Part shown: piece by piece, positions 1 through 14,640 of the stretch
How positions within the stretch are numbered: the stretch's first letter is position 1
Layout of the letters: the number at the start of each line of letters is the position of its first letter
Source: Strigamia acuminata
Taxonomy: Eukaryota > Arthropoda > Chilopoda > Geophilomorpha > Linotaeniidae
Assembly (NCBI GenBank): GCA_949358305.1
Contig: OX442319.1
Span: forward strand, 1,922,001 to 1,986,000
Direction of reading: 5' to 3'
Length of the DNA: 64,000 nucleotides
Translations under genes and position numbers: made by a program
Notes under the pieces: generated by a model
What the model was told of the DNA's origin: nothing
Seen by the model: the letters and a program-made list of their open reading frames with translations, nothing else
The model's database searches: none

Positions 1-490
1 GGAGATTTTGATACTTTCTCCGACTTGGCACATTGACTTTTCACGTTGGGATTTGTAATTTTGTTTTTGATGTTTGCGGGATTGTTGGTATCGCTAGCCA
101 GGACCGTGACAAGTTTATTACTAGATTAATTTGAACAATTTTAGGCGGCACACTATACTATTTTTTGTGAGAAATTGGATTTTTCAGCAAAACATGCTCC
201 TTGTTGAGTGAAAAATAATGGTTTCGTGCCTTATGGATAATCCAGTAACTGCCTGGTCTCCAGGGATGGTCTCTCTAGGTGGGCACTCGGGCTTTAGGGG
301 CGCCCAGTCTAGATACTTATCATCTAGGCTGGACAGGGGAGTAATTTTTATGTATTCAATCGTTTGTGAGCCTGGCAATTTGTCAGGTTTTATTAAGAGA
401 TGAAACACAAATCATGAAATATTACTGGATGTACGTACTGGGTTATATCCTGAGCCCCGTTTTTGAAAAGAAATTATAATAAGAACATTT

Positions 491-652
491 CAGTGATGTT
501 TACAGGGTTATTGGTGTAGCTTGGAAATTCGATAACTGCAAAAACGCTCGGACTTGGGTGTCATGTCAGTGATGTTTTTCAGGGTTTTTGGTATCACTTG
601 GAAATTCGATAACTGCAAAACGCTAATACTTGGTCTCATTCCAGTAATGTTT
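491..652 (+). repeat. Two-copy tandem repeat, unit about 76 bp
   Basis: The stretch from CAGTGATGTTTACAGGG is repeated starting at 567 as CAGTGATGTTTTTCAGGG. Both are followed by the same TTGGAAATTCGATAACTGC core. A third start (CCAGTAATGTTTTG) appears at about 640. The copies differ by a few substitutions and small indels. Confidence 0.7.
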
Positions 653-697
653 TGTTCATGTTTCGTCCAAGTTTCGGGCACGTTTCAGTTTGCCGGT

Positions 698-1038
698 CTA
701 CAGTTCCCACACGTTTCAGTTTGCCCACTCGGTATCTTGATAGGAAATTCGTATTGCACATCCCATTCTGCATCGACGATTTTCTAATTCCAGTTGTTTT
801 TCAGCAGTATTAATCAATATTAGGCCTAATAATGCTAAAATAAAGTAAATCAACAATAATAAACTCATTATTAAAAGTAATTTACAGCCGTAGTATCAAA
901 ATATTTTTATTTACTTACCTTATTTTTAGCATTATTAGGCTTAATACTGCTAAATAATAAGTGGAATTAGGAAATCGTCTGTGCAGAATGGGATGTGCAG
1001 TATGAATTTAGTGTCAAGATATCGGGCGCGAACTGTAG
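698..1038. mobile_element. Foldback element with about 100-bp inverted arms
   Basis: The left arm contains GCACATCCCATTCTG and AGCAGTATTAA. The right arm carries their reverse complements (CAGAATGGGATGTGC, TTAATACTGCT) in the mirrored order. The outermost CTACAGTT/AACTGTAG match at 698-705 and 1031-1038. No coding capacity; a non-autonomous MITE or foldback is the simplest reading. I could not fix a target-site duplication. Confidence 0.6.
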
Positions 1039-1168
1039 AGGGGTGCCAGGTTCTCCATATGTTCCGTCTAGAGGGAGTTTAATGTAGTCTACATAAAATG
1101 TGTCCACTATGTAATCAGGCTTGCGAATAAATCGAATACCCAAATACACGAATACCCAAAGACTGGGG

Positions 1169-1340
1169 TGTCTTCATTTCGTCGCCGACCATTACTCCCT
1201 AGAAGGAGATTTGCTTAAAAAAAGTGGTAAGGTTAGGTTTGCGGGGGTCAAGGGGGGGCACTAGTCTCCCTTGTTAGGCATTCTTAGGAATACGAGAGGC
1301 GGATTCAGCCTAAAAACGGCGGCGACGAAATGAAGTGTCT
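1169..1340. repeat. Small inverted-repeat element
   Basis: CTTCATTTCGTCGCCG at the left is mirrored by CGGCGACGAAATGAAG at the right, enclosing about 130 bp of unrelated sequence. Confidence 0.5.
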
Positions 1341-1389
1341 TCCAAATACTGAATGTTGAAATAAATTTTTTCTTCAAAAGTTGATATTC

Positions 1390-1436
1390 GGTTACTGAAA
1401 GCCATTGTTTATTTAAAATAATGGATTTCAGTAACC
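1390..1436. repeat. 47-bp near-perfect hairpin
   Basis: GGTTACTGAAA at the left end and TTTCAGTAACC at the right end are complementary, and the pairing continues inwards through CCATT/AATGG around a short AT-rich loop. Confidence 0.65.
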
Positions 1437-3615
1437 AAATATTTGATCAATTAAAAGCACATTGCAGCGAGGTGTGACAGGTGGCGATTAGTTTAGTTTG
1501 ACTGAGTTTACACGAAAACTGAACGTAAGGAGAACGTTAGATGTTTATATCTAAATTCACACAATTTTTGACGAGATGTTTATCATTGCTGCTTAAGGTG
1601 TTCCAATTTATTTTATTTATTTTCCAACTTAATTCACTTTCGTTGCTCGTTTAAACTTGTTTGGTGTTCTTGGTCACCCGAGTGAAGTGAGTGATGCAAG
1701 CTGAACTTGACATTTCATTGTCGGAATAGCTCGACTTGAAATTCTTTTCGAATGATTTGATCTCAATAGATCTCGCGTCTTATAATCTCGGCCTCCGAGA
1801 TCTCGGTCCTTCTTAGTCTCAGAATCTTGGTATCGGCAAAACGAGATTTCATTATTACGAGATACAATAAAAAACGCACAACTCACGTTAGGAGTTATTG
1901 TAACTTGATTTGTACGTTTTTTATTGTTTTTTATTGAGAATAAATCTCATTTTTTGTCTCGGTCTCGTACGAGATCTTGTTTTGGGAGTCGGGATCTTCC
2001 AATCCCGTCTCGGAAAACCGAAGGAGACAAGAAGTATAGTTAAAAAAACCGCAAACCAAGTTTCATCAAAATGCGAGCGACGGATTTCGAGACACAGTTT
2101 GTGCAACACTAGTTTTTAAAAGAAAAAAGTGATGTTTTCGTCGCGTTCGGTCTCGTATTATTTGGCTCGATTCCAAGTTGGAACATGTTTGAGGTGGTGT
2201 AGTCATGCAGTCTCGCTACTGTCGACTATTTCTTTTTTGCATAACAAGCCTCGCATTTCGATGAAACGTTTTTTACGGAAATCGATCCGACCTTGAGTAA
2301 ATATAATGCAAAGATGGCGATTGAGGAAGGTGATGTCGATTAGTAAAGGCACCTTTGTTTTTGCCTGGGGCAAAAGGGCCCTGGACTTGATTGAATGTGA
2401 CCTACATTCCAATCAAGTGGGAAGCACTTTTATCATCAATCAAATTAATAAATAAATTGAATTTTTTAATTTTTAAAAAAATAATTACGGTAATATTTAA
2501 AAAATGTTTCCTAATTCTCTGGTATCAATTGAGTGATAATGTTGCAATCATTGGAATGTGTTGGATCGAAGGGTAGGAATTTTGCGAATGTCTGATCGCC
2601 AGAAACAAGGCCGATCTTGCGGTATAAATAGGCCTGAGCAAATGGTATTTGGGGCTGGAAAGAAATTTGTACTGGATGCAAGTGGAATGCACTCTGGGTC
2701 TTATATTGAAAAACAAATTAAAAGAGAGGCAAAGAAATGTTTGAATTATTTAAGTTTAAATTGTGTGGAATTGTGGTTAGATATCAGCATTGTGTTCATA
2801 TTGCAAGTACAGTGTAACAATGTACAGATTTGTTCAGATTTCACCAAATTTTATAATTGCTATATAATAATTGATTGTTTTAGTGACAAATTCTCTACAC
2901 AATGCTTTTGGAGTGCTAATATAATCATCAACTTCATCATTATGTCACAAATGCCAATTTTAGACAAGAAATAATGTTTCTGATCAACATTGATTTTTTT
3001 TTATGTGGTAAATTAGAGGAATTTTTCACATTAATCTTGCAGAATGTTTGCATTGTTTGCATTGACTAAGCAACATTTTAAATGCTCTTTTGAACTACAA
3101 ATTTTGAATGTTAATTTGGTGCATTTGATGTGATCAACTGAATTTAGGACGATTAATATAGGACGTTACATCTGGCAGTGTTTCGTTGCTTAAAAATAGA
3201 CTAATAAACAGACACAATACACAAGGTTTACTCAACACATGTACAATTTATTGGGGGCCGGACATAATCGCCAAAGGATTGAGGATAGGAAATATTCTGG
3301 GCAATACACAAAGGACTAAACTTACTTCTAAAAACTATCTATGAAAAATACCGTATTTTATCGATTAAGTGCCATATTCAAAACTGCCATTTTTTGTCAG
3401 CAATTACAATTTCGGTTTTTTGTTTGTTACATTTGTTTAATGTCTGAACGTCACGAACGAAGCGTACGTTTATCGTTTGTGAGGTTAAATACGGAAACAA
3501 TACTGTACTTTTGCAAAAATACGGTATTCTTGGTGTCTCAGCCGCGGCTACTATTCGAGGGCGACTTTTAATCGGTAAAATACGATATCTTTATTCGCAC
3601 TATCTGTTATGATAA

Positions 3616-3722
3616 ATAATAAAGTGATTTTAATGACATTAATGGCGCTTTAAGCTACAAACATTAAATCAAACCCAAAGGGCTCTAAGGCACTATTAAT
3701 GTCATTAAAATCACTTTATTAA
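3616..3722. repeat. Inverted repeat, about 33-bp arms
   Basis: AAAGTGATTTTAATGACATT in the left arm is matched by its reverse complement AATGTCATTAAAATCACTTT in the right arm, with a 40-bp spacer. Probably a small MITE. Confidence 0.6.
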
Positions 3723-4096
3723 ACTTTTATTAAACGCGACAAAGTTTTTCATCGTTACTTTTGTGCTTCGAAGTGCGATATGCTCCTACAATATTGCAAT
3801 TGTATAGATCTCAAACCGTCACAAATTTAAACAAAATGGCTGCTAATTTAGTCGTCTTTTAGTCGCAGTGGGTATACGTCTCGGCATTTAGACAACAAAA
3901 TATGCTAAACTGCAATTTCTCAAACGCTTTCTGACATTTTAAAATTTATTCGAGTTTTTAGAGAACTTTTGTTCTTCAAATGGCTGTCTAAAATATAGAA
4001 ATTTAGACTGGTGAATGCAGCGTAATATCAAATACAAACATTTTAAACCAGCAATATGTTGTTCCTTTTTGTATATTGTATTCTGTATTATTTTAG

Positions 4097-8363
<4,267 letters not shown>

Positions 8364-8673
8364 CAAGGAGGTGAGTAGGAGATGTAACTCAATACAAAAC
8401 TTGGGTTTCATGCGCAGACTAGTTGGTATGCGCATCCGCAATGAGTGCATTGCATGTTGAGATACTTGGCTGCCAGTTTTCATACAAACGATGCAAGGAG
8501 GTGAGATTTAAACCAACGTGCCATTTCGTGTTACCTTCAAAGGAGCTTTAACAATGATTTTGTGGCCAGTATTTCAATGTACTTGTAAAGAAATTAATAA
8601 ACATAATTAATATAAGTAATCAATTTCTAATATACTAATTAATCTTTTAAAATGTTTATTTTAACATGTGATA

Positions 8674-8758
8674 CCGTCGATAGCTCAGTTGGTAGAGCGG
8701 TGGACTGTAGTGGACATTAGTCATCCATAGGTCGCTGGTTCAAATCCGGCTCGACAGA
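8674..8758 (+). tRNA. tRNA-Tyr (GTA) with 12-nt intron
   Basis: Cloverleaf: acceptor CCGTCGA, A box TAGCTCAGTTGGTAGAGCGG, anticodon loop CTGTAGA after removing a 12-nt intron (TGGACATTAGTC, 8711-8722) at the canonical 37/38 position, and B box GGTTCAAATCC. The acceptor stem has one mismatch (C2 opposite A71), which the minus-strand copy lacks, so this copy may be weakened. A T-run terminator follows at about 8763. Confidence 0.9.
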
Positions 8759-8999
8759 ATTGTTTTTTTTTATTCATTTTTTATCTCTATTTACTTTTTT
8801 TTAAAAAAAAAAAGCGATTGGTTATATTTTGTATCTGTTGTCCGAACATTTCACAAGAAAACAAACTTTTATTTGTTTTGTTTAGCTACTTCTTGAATGT
8901 AGGTCATTCAACTTACACCTCACAGGTCAGTCAACTGCACCAATTTACTTGACTAAATCAACATTTTTAGAGTTAATTTAACTCAAGTCTCTTACGTGA

Positions 9000-9016
9000 C
9001 CGTCGATAGCTCAGTT
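9000..9016 (+). pseudogene. 17-nt 5' tRNA-Tyr fragment
   Basis: CCGTCGATAGCTCAGTT is identical to the first 17 nt of the two flanking tRNA-Tyr genes and then diverges abruptly. It sits in the palindrome spacer and looks like a remnant of a third copy. Confidence 0.75.
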
Positions 9017-9143
9017 ATTTCATACAAATAAAAGTTTGTTTTCTTGTGAAACGTTCGGACAATAGAAACAAAATAAAACCAATCGTTTATTTTTAAAAAT
9101 AAAATAAAATAAATAGAGATAAAAAATTAATAAAAAATACGAT

Positions 9144-9228
9144 TCCGTCGAGCCGGATTTGAACCAGCGACCTATGGATGACTAATGTCCACTACAGTCC
9201 ACCGCTCTACCAACTGAGCTATCGACGG
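9144..9228 (-). tRNA. tRNA-Tyr (GTA) with 12-nt intron, inverted copy
   Basis: Reverse-strand twin of the gene at 8674, identical in intron and body as read, but with a fully paired acceptor stem (CCGTCGA/TCGACGG). A T-run follows its 3' end (plus-strand A-run at about 9133-9138). This is the more likely functional copy. Confidence 0.92.
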
Positions 9229-9546
9229 TTGATGTCATTATAACCCTTTTAAAAGATTAATTAGTATCTTAAAAATTGATTACTTTTAATAATTAGAAGA
9301 AAAAATCATAAGAACGTTGTGGTGTAACTGTCTAATTTCTATTGCATTTGGCAGTAAAATAATGTTTACTAACAAAACAAGACCGTTACTGGAAAAAACA
9401 AAATATACATTTCGTAGACGAAAGAAAGAGTTGAGACAAAAATTGCCAGAAAAATAAGTTTACACATCTAAAAGTTACTGGAACTACAATCCAAATGTAC
9501 AAAATATTGAGACATTATTTATTTATATATTTATTTGTTTTTATTA

Positions 9547-11261
9547 TTAATAATGACACAAAGTTAAATCGAAATTCTGATCTTTAATATAGGTTTCCAT
9601 TTTTTTCCAATCACTATTATCACGTATATTAACACATTCCGTAACACTAAAATAAACCAAAGGATTATCAATCTCCAACAACCTCATGATCGAGATCGAA
9701 CGAATCGAGTTGCAACGTGTTAGAGTCAAAAACTTCAACCGCTTCAGTCCATTCGACCTAATAACATCCCTGATCACTCCATCAGTCAGACTCCCACATT
9801 GCATGATGAACAACTGCTCCAACCAACTGCAATTTGCCAACATCATTCGCAAATACATTTCCGGAAAACGAGCACACTCACTAACCCTCAAATGCAGAAC
9901 CCGCAAACTCTTAAACGGAACGTGTGTGTACGGATTTACCAACTCCACTTCACTCCCATAACTATAGCAATTCGTTAAATTCAAATTCTCCAACTTTGGG
10001 CACAGAAAACCGATCATCTGGACATCTACGTTACTAACGGAAGAAAGACTCACATGAGTCAAATTACGCTTCGTGTTGAGCAATGCCGAGCTAATCTCTA
10101 CTTCCAAACCGTAAATATTCGGCCGATTCTCGGCGAGAATAGACCTCAAATCGGGGAACAATTTCGTGGCCAAATTCAACTCGCTTTCGTTCCAAAAAGT
10201 CAAAGACAATTGCTGCAAAGCGTAAGTTCGCTCCGTGTAAGTGTATTCGACTTTTAGGAGTTGAAACAAGTCTTCCCACAAGTCGTATTCCAATTCCTTC
10301 AAGGAAAGGAGACTTCTCAAAGCAAATAACGCTCCATCTGGCGTGACGCTCGTATCCCAGATGCCCAGATGTTCGATCCGCCCGATGCAGCGCAGCTTTT
10401 CCCGCACAGCAGTTGGATGCCATCGTCGGAAACGTTCTTGCACTGACTCAGCTTTAGATATTGCAATCGGGGACAGTGGACGCCAATCGCGGCCAAAATG
10501 TCGTCGTCGCAACAATTGTTGCTAAAGTCGAGGGTTCGGATTTGCGGTAGGTTTCGTAACAATGCTATTAAATGCCGGGGTAAGACGTTCGAAGCAGAGA
10601 TCAGCATTGGCGTAAAAGTTCTACCCGTTACCCGCCCGTTACCCGTCCCCGCTTAAAATTTCTTACCCATACCCTACCCTACCCGTACCCGTATCCATTC
10701 CCAATCGCATTTTACATAGAAAATCGTCGGTTTTCGAATTTTTTCCATTGAAAATTGTCGAATTTAGACATTTTCCCGTCGAAAATGCCGAATTTAGACA
10801 TTTTCCCGTCGAAAATGCCGAATTTAAACATTTTTCCATTGAAAATCGCCGACGCATAACCGTTAGTCGCGGGAGATCTGTAACCGTTACCCGCCCGTAC
10901 CCTACGGGTACGGGCGGGTACGGTTACGGTTACGGGTACGGGTACCCGATGCTGATCTCTGGTTCGAAGAGAATTTCCACTTTACCTGGGTTAGGTTCGT
11001 ACAAATTCGACCTATTTGGTCGACGAGTTGATCGACCGGTAGGTCGAATTTGCGGAGATTTAGGTATTTTGCGCCTGGGCTAATGAATAGTTTGAGCGGT
11101 AGATGGCTTTTGGTTGCAGTTAGTTCGGAGTAGCGTTCTTGGAGATCGGCAATTAAGGGGTTCGGAAGCAATTTTACTTGGTCTTGGAGCTGGGAGAAGT
11201 GATTGCAAGTCGTTTGCAAACATAATTCGCTTAATTTCGGCACTGCTTTCTTTTGTGGCAT
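9547..11261 (-). pseudogene. Leucine-rich-repeat protein gene, broken
   Basis: Reads from ATG at 11261 (MPQKKAVPKLSELCLQT) into F-box/LRR-like or AMN1-like repeats such as LRNLPQIRTLDFSNN, CPRLQYLKLSQCKNVSDDGI, LENLNLTNC and LKFLTLTRC, ending CHY-stop at 9547. Two lesions interrupt it: a 367-bp hAT-type MITE at 10595-10961 that brings a stop codon, and a one-base frameshift near 10395-10408 between LLCGK and LRCIG. Removing the MITE with one copy of its 8-bp target duplication restores SSNVLPRH in frame. No introns are evident. It is divergently arranged with Tim13 (442 bp apart). The frameshift could be a sequencing error, in which case only the MITE disables it. I see no clear F-box, so the partner complex is unknown. 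Confidence 0.75.
10595..10961. mobile_element. hAT-type MITE, copy 1 of the CAGAGAT family
   Basis: Terminal inverted repeats CAGAGATCAGCAT / ATGCTGATCTCTG, flanked by the 8-bp target-site duplication GTTCGAAG (10587-10594 and 10962-10969). Subterminal parts are rich in ACCCG/CGGGTA repeats. No transposase. It sits inside the LRR gene. Confidence 0.88.
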
Positions 11262-11703
11262 CTTGTGGAAGTTTGAATTACAAATTGAAGTTTAAATCGA
11301 AATTCAGTTCGGATGTCGCTGTCTCTGGCGTCAAATTGTACTGGAAACTGGTCGTGGTTCGGAAAGCTTGATGTACACGTGTACACGTGTTTGATTCTGA
11401 CCAATGGGAACAAGACCGGGTTAATAGTAATGTTTTTATTGCGTGTGCAGTGGTGTTTGTGAGATTTGTTTTAATTTTATATTTTAGTTTTAATTTTTAT
11501 TTGATTTTTTCTCTTTATTGTTTTTATTTTTATTTTTTATATTTATGTACGTTTGTAATTTAATTTAATTTAATTTTTTGGAATTCTGACATCGGCTCCG
11601 CCTATCGGTGTGTTCGGGAATTAGAGGATACGTAAACCTATTTATATCGATAAACGGTTTTCGAGGGTTTATTCTATTGAAATAAAGAATAATAAAAATC
11701 ATA

Positions 11704-12111
11704 ATGGTTAAAGAAGACGCAGCAAAATTGTCGGGTTCGCAAAAAGAAGAATTGATGGATCAAGTTAAGCAGCAAATTGCCGTTGCTAATGCTCAAGAAT
11801 TATTGACAGTAAAACTAAAAAAGAAAAAAAAAATACATTTTTTATTTTTGTTTTAAAAATTTGTGCAGAAAATGTCAGAAAAATGCTTCCAGAAGTGTGT
11901 GGCGAGGCCTGGAAGTACCTTAGCCAGCACCGAACAAGTATAGAAATAAAAAATGGAGACTAAAAGAACGAAAATTTAATAATAAATTTATTTTGTTTGA
12001 ATTTTGAATTAGAAATGCGTGGCGATGTGCATGGATCGTTACATGGATGCGTGGAATTTGGTTGAGCGAACCTACGGTACACGAATACAACGAGAGAAAA
12101 CTCGAGTTTGA
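11704..12111 (+). CDS. Tim13: Mitochondrial import inner membrane translocase subunit Tim13
   Basis: Small intermembrane-space chaperone; in the family it pairs with Tim8 to escort hydrophobic precursors to TIM22. Three exons, 11704-11808, 11869-11937 and 12013-12111, all phase 0 with GT-AG introns of 60 and 75 bp, give 90 aa. The twin CX3C motifs are CFQKC and CVAMC, separated as usual for small Tims. [20 protein letters not shown] and [11 protein letters not shown] are family signatures. The start is the only upstream in-frame ATG. AATAAA at 12171-12176 is the likely polyadenylation signal. Confidence 0.95.
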
Positions 12112-12609
12112 TCGCAGCGAAGAATTTCATTTTGTACCTACTGAATCTAAATTTGTGTTCCCAGTGACAAAATAAAGTATTTTTTCAGATATCCAAGTCC
12201 TAAATCATTTCCACGTAAAATTTGAAATTTTGATAAAAAATGATGTCACTCACGCCGCGCACAGACGTTCCACTTCCAAAATATGTTCCGATGACGTGTT
12301 AAACCCTCGGTATTCATATACATAAGTCACCAAACATAACTCATTGGCACTTACGCTTCTCCCAAGTCTGAAGCAACAATGCAACATCGTTTTGTTTGAT
12401 TCCTTTTCCGGCATTTCATTTCAAAATGTGCACCCGTGTTTGTATTGGCGGTTTGGACTACGACGTAAACGATCGCGATATCGAAAAGTTTCTGAAAGGA
12501 TGCGGCAGAATTCGCGAAGTAATTCTGAAAAAAGAAATTCGGATTCGTGGAGTTCGACGACCATCGCGACGCCGAGGATGCAGTGTACGATTTCAACGGT
12601 AAGAAACTG

Positions 12610-12816
12610 CGGATGTTCTATACATCTGCCCCAATGTTTGTCAATGTTAGGTTGCCTTGATTTCATTTGTTTGTGTTGTGTGTGGTTAGGTTAGGTTAGG
12701 TTAGGACCTAGGTTTAGGTCTAAACCTAACCTAACCTAACCTAACCGAAAACAACCACCCACAACCTAACCTAACCTAACAATGGCATACATTGGGGCAG
12801 ATGTAAAGAACATCCG
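12610..12816. mobile_element. Foldback MITE with TTAGG-repeat arms
   Basis: Outer arms CGGATGTTC / GAACATCCG continue through ACATCTGCCCCAATG / CATTGGGGCAGATGT. The inner arms are GGTTA/TAACC arrays (about 12686-12752) meeting at a short ACCTAGGTTTAGGT centre. Flanks AAACTG and AAACGG may be a decayed target duplication. Confidence 0.7.
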
Positions 12817-12847
12817 AAACGGCTTGAAAGACGAATAACTGTGGAAT

Positions 12848-14298
12848 CATGAACCAAGGATAACATGGACATGTATCCATGTGTTATTTCCTATTGCTGA
12901 TTGGATGATAGCAGAGATGAACATTGGCAAAAAAACTCTACCCGTTACCCGCCCGTTACCCGTTGCCCATTAAATTTTCTTACCCTACCCTACCCTACCC
13001 TACCCGTGCCCGTACAGACCCTACCCTATTTGTACCCTAACCCGATCTCAATTATGTCACGTGTTTGTGCTTTTGCGAAATAAGCATCGATCGCAAAAAC
13101 ATGTGTCTTTCGTTCGTAAAGCAATGGCTGCGGCTTCAGTAGGTCAACCTGAATGCTAGCCTTGAAAACATTCACATCATGCAACTTAGGCTTGGACGAC
13201 GACGCTGAGGAGAACGACCACTGCATGTTTGTGTTGTGATAATTTGTTTTGTGGTGCACACTTTAAATATACACACACACGAATACGACGTCTCGCGTAC
13301 GTTTTTTTAGTCATGTAACACGACTAAAAAAATGTACCTGAGACTTACCCGTCACCCGTTACCCGTTACCCGCCCGTACCCGTAGGGTACAGGGTACGGG
13401 TAAGAAATGTCCATCTCTGGATGACAGCAATCACATGTGTCGCGCATTGCATTGTGGTCCTGCCTTGGGTACAGCAGTTACACCACAGGAGCGGGAAATT
13501 TGCATCGGTAGGTTTTTCTTTTCCATTCGATAAATAAATAAATAAATAAATTTGTACATTCTGTTTTTCATATTTTTTAGACATGACAGTTAAGCATTGT
13601 GCTTAAGCATTCTGCATTGGTCACATCAATTAAACCACAGGAGCGGCAAATTTGTATCAGTAGGTTTTTCTTTACCATTTCATAAATAACTAGGGCCCGG
13701 ATAAATGCATAAATGCCAGTAAGCATGTACCGTAAGCATGTAAGCAGTAAGCGTGTAAGCATTATTTGTTGATATTTTCTGTTTTTATTTAACAACTCAA
13801 CAATTTAAAGTTTAAAATTTAAAATTTAAAATTTATAATTTACAATTTATAATTTTGCTATGTTTTAGGCAACTACTGGCATTCAGTTGTAGAAAAGAAA
13901 GAAACCTCAACCAGTTTTCCAAAACTGTGCTAAAAAAAAGTTTAAACTCAACTGAAACTGTTCTACAAGTAGAAGATGGCAAAAGTAATGATGATTTCAC
14001 CACACCTGAATCTGCAAACAAAATAGAAATTCAAGCTAATGGAACAAATGACAGCATCAGAATGCTATGAGGGTGTGGATACTGGAGTGTCCGTACTCCA
14101 TCTTTCAATTTGTTAAATTGTGACGCTGGTCCACCCATCAGCGCCACCTGTACTAATATGCAAATAAAGTCACTTATGTTAATTTTTTTAATCAAGATGG
14201 CTGCTTTCTCCTCACTCCGAAATCTATGAACATTATTTCCAACAATATCAAAACCAAGGAACACATTAGATACGTGTCCATGTTATCCTTGGTTCATG
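12848..14298. mobile_element. 1.45-kb TIR element with 7-bp target duplication (P-like ends)
   Basis: Ends CATGAACCAAGGATAACATG and its reverse complement, flanked by GTGGAAT at 12841-12847 and 14299-14305. Excising it with one duplicate rejoins the SR pseudogene as [14 protein letters not shown] termini and a 7-bp duplication recall P-superfamily elements, but no transposase is present, so the assignment is tentative. It contains the second hAT MITE and a two-copy repeat (13470-13530, 13630-13690). Confidence 0.85.
12912..13419. mobile_element. hAT-type MITE, copy 2 of the CAGAGAT family, nested
   Basis: Ends CAGAGATGAACATT and AATGTCCATCTCTG with near-perfect 8-bp target duplication GATGATAG/GATGACAG (12904-12911, 13420-13427). 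Shares ACCCGTTACCCGCCCGTTAC with the copy at 10.6 kb, but has a different, longer middle. Confidence 0.82.
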
Positions 14299-14640
14299 GT
14301 GGAATTCGCCTGCCCAAACCCACGCAGCGGCGACTCTGGCTCCGGCTCCGGATGCGGGTTCGGGAACAGGAGAAACAACAACAATGGAAACTCCCGCTAC
14401 GGATCGTCCTCGTCTTCGCGGACCAAATTCAGGGTCATCGTCGAGAACCTATCGAGCAGCGTGAGCTGGCAGGACTTGAAAGACTTTATGCGAAAGGGCG
14501 GAGAAGTGACCTATGGCGATGCGCACAGGCAGCACTGAAACGAGGGTGTCGTGGATTTCGCCACCAAGGCCGACATGAAAAAGGCGATTGACAAATTAAA
14601 CAACACCGAGTTGAACGAGCGACGTGATTTCTCAATGCAA

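Larger units (their letters stand above)
1..4096. other. AT-rich upstream region, no convincing gene
   Basis: No open frame here has splice sites or a recognisable product. The sequence holds several palindromes listed separately. Just before the first supported LATS exon, a short AAAATGGCTGC motif (about 3834-3844) resembles the YY1/Pho-type element often found at transcription starts, and it opens a nine-codon upstream frame. The missing 5' end of LATS, including any UBA exon, could lie here or outside the window; I could not identify it. Confidence 0.5.
8632..9270. repeat. Palindrome carrying two tRNA-Tyr genes
   Basis: Arms at about 8632-8875 and 9025-9270 are inverted copies. They include the tRNA genes plus flanks, for example TACTAATTAATCTTTTAAAA outside the tRNA and AAACAAACTTTTATTTG inside. 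The 150-bp spacer holds a 17-nt tRNA fragment. Confidence 0.85.
12426..14640 (+). pseudogene. SR splicing factor (SRSF4/5/6, B52-like) pseudogene, interrupted
   Basis: First RRM begins at ATG 12426 (MCTRVCIGGLDYDVNDRDIE), frameshifts after EVILKK, then continues as GFVEFDDHRDAEDAVYDFNGKK. A Ser/Gly-rich hinge and second RRM ([20 protein letters not shown]) follow from 14305. An in-frame TGA (14536-14538) sits where the family has a sense codon before NEGVVDFATKADMKKAIDKL, and there is no RS tail. Coding remnants are 12426-12609, 12817-12847 and 14305-14640; a 207-bp foldback and a 1.45-kb transposon separate them. No introns lie between the two RRMs, suggesting but not proving a processed origin. 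Confidence 0.85.

Noticed and set aside
12686-12752. True chromosome end from TTAGG repeats
   Set aside because: Only four to five units per arm, facing each other inside a transposable element.
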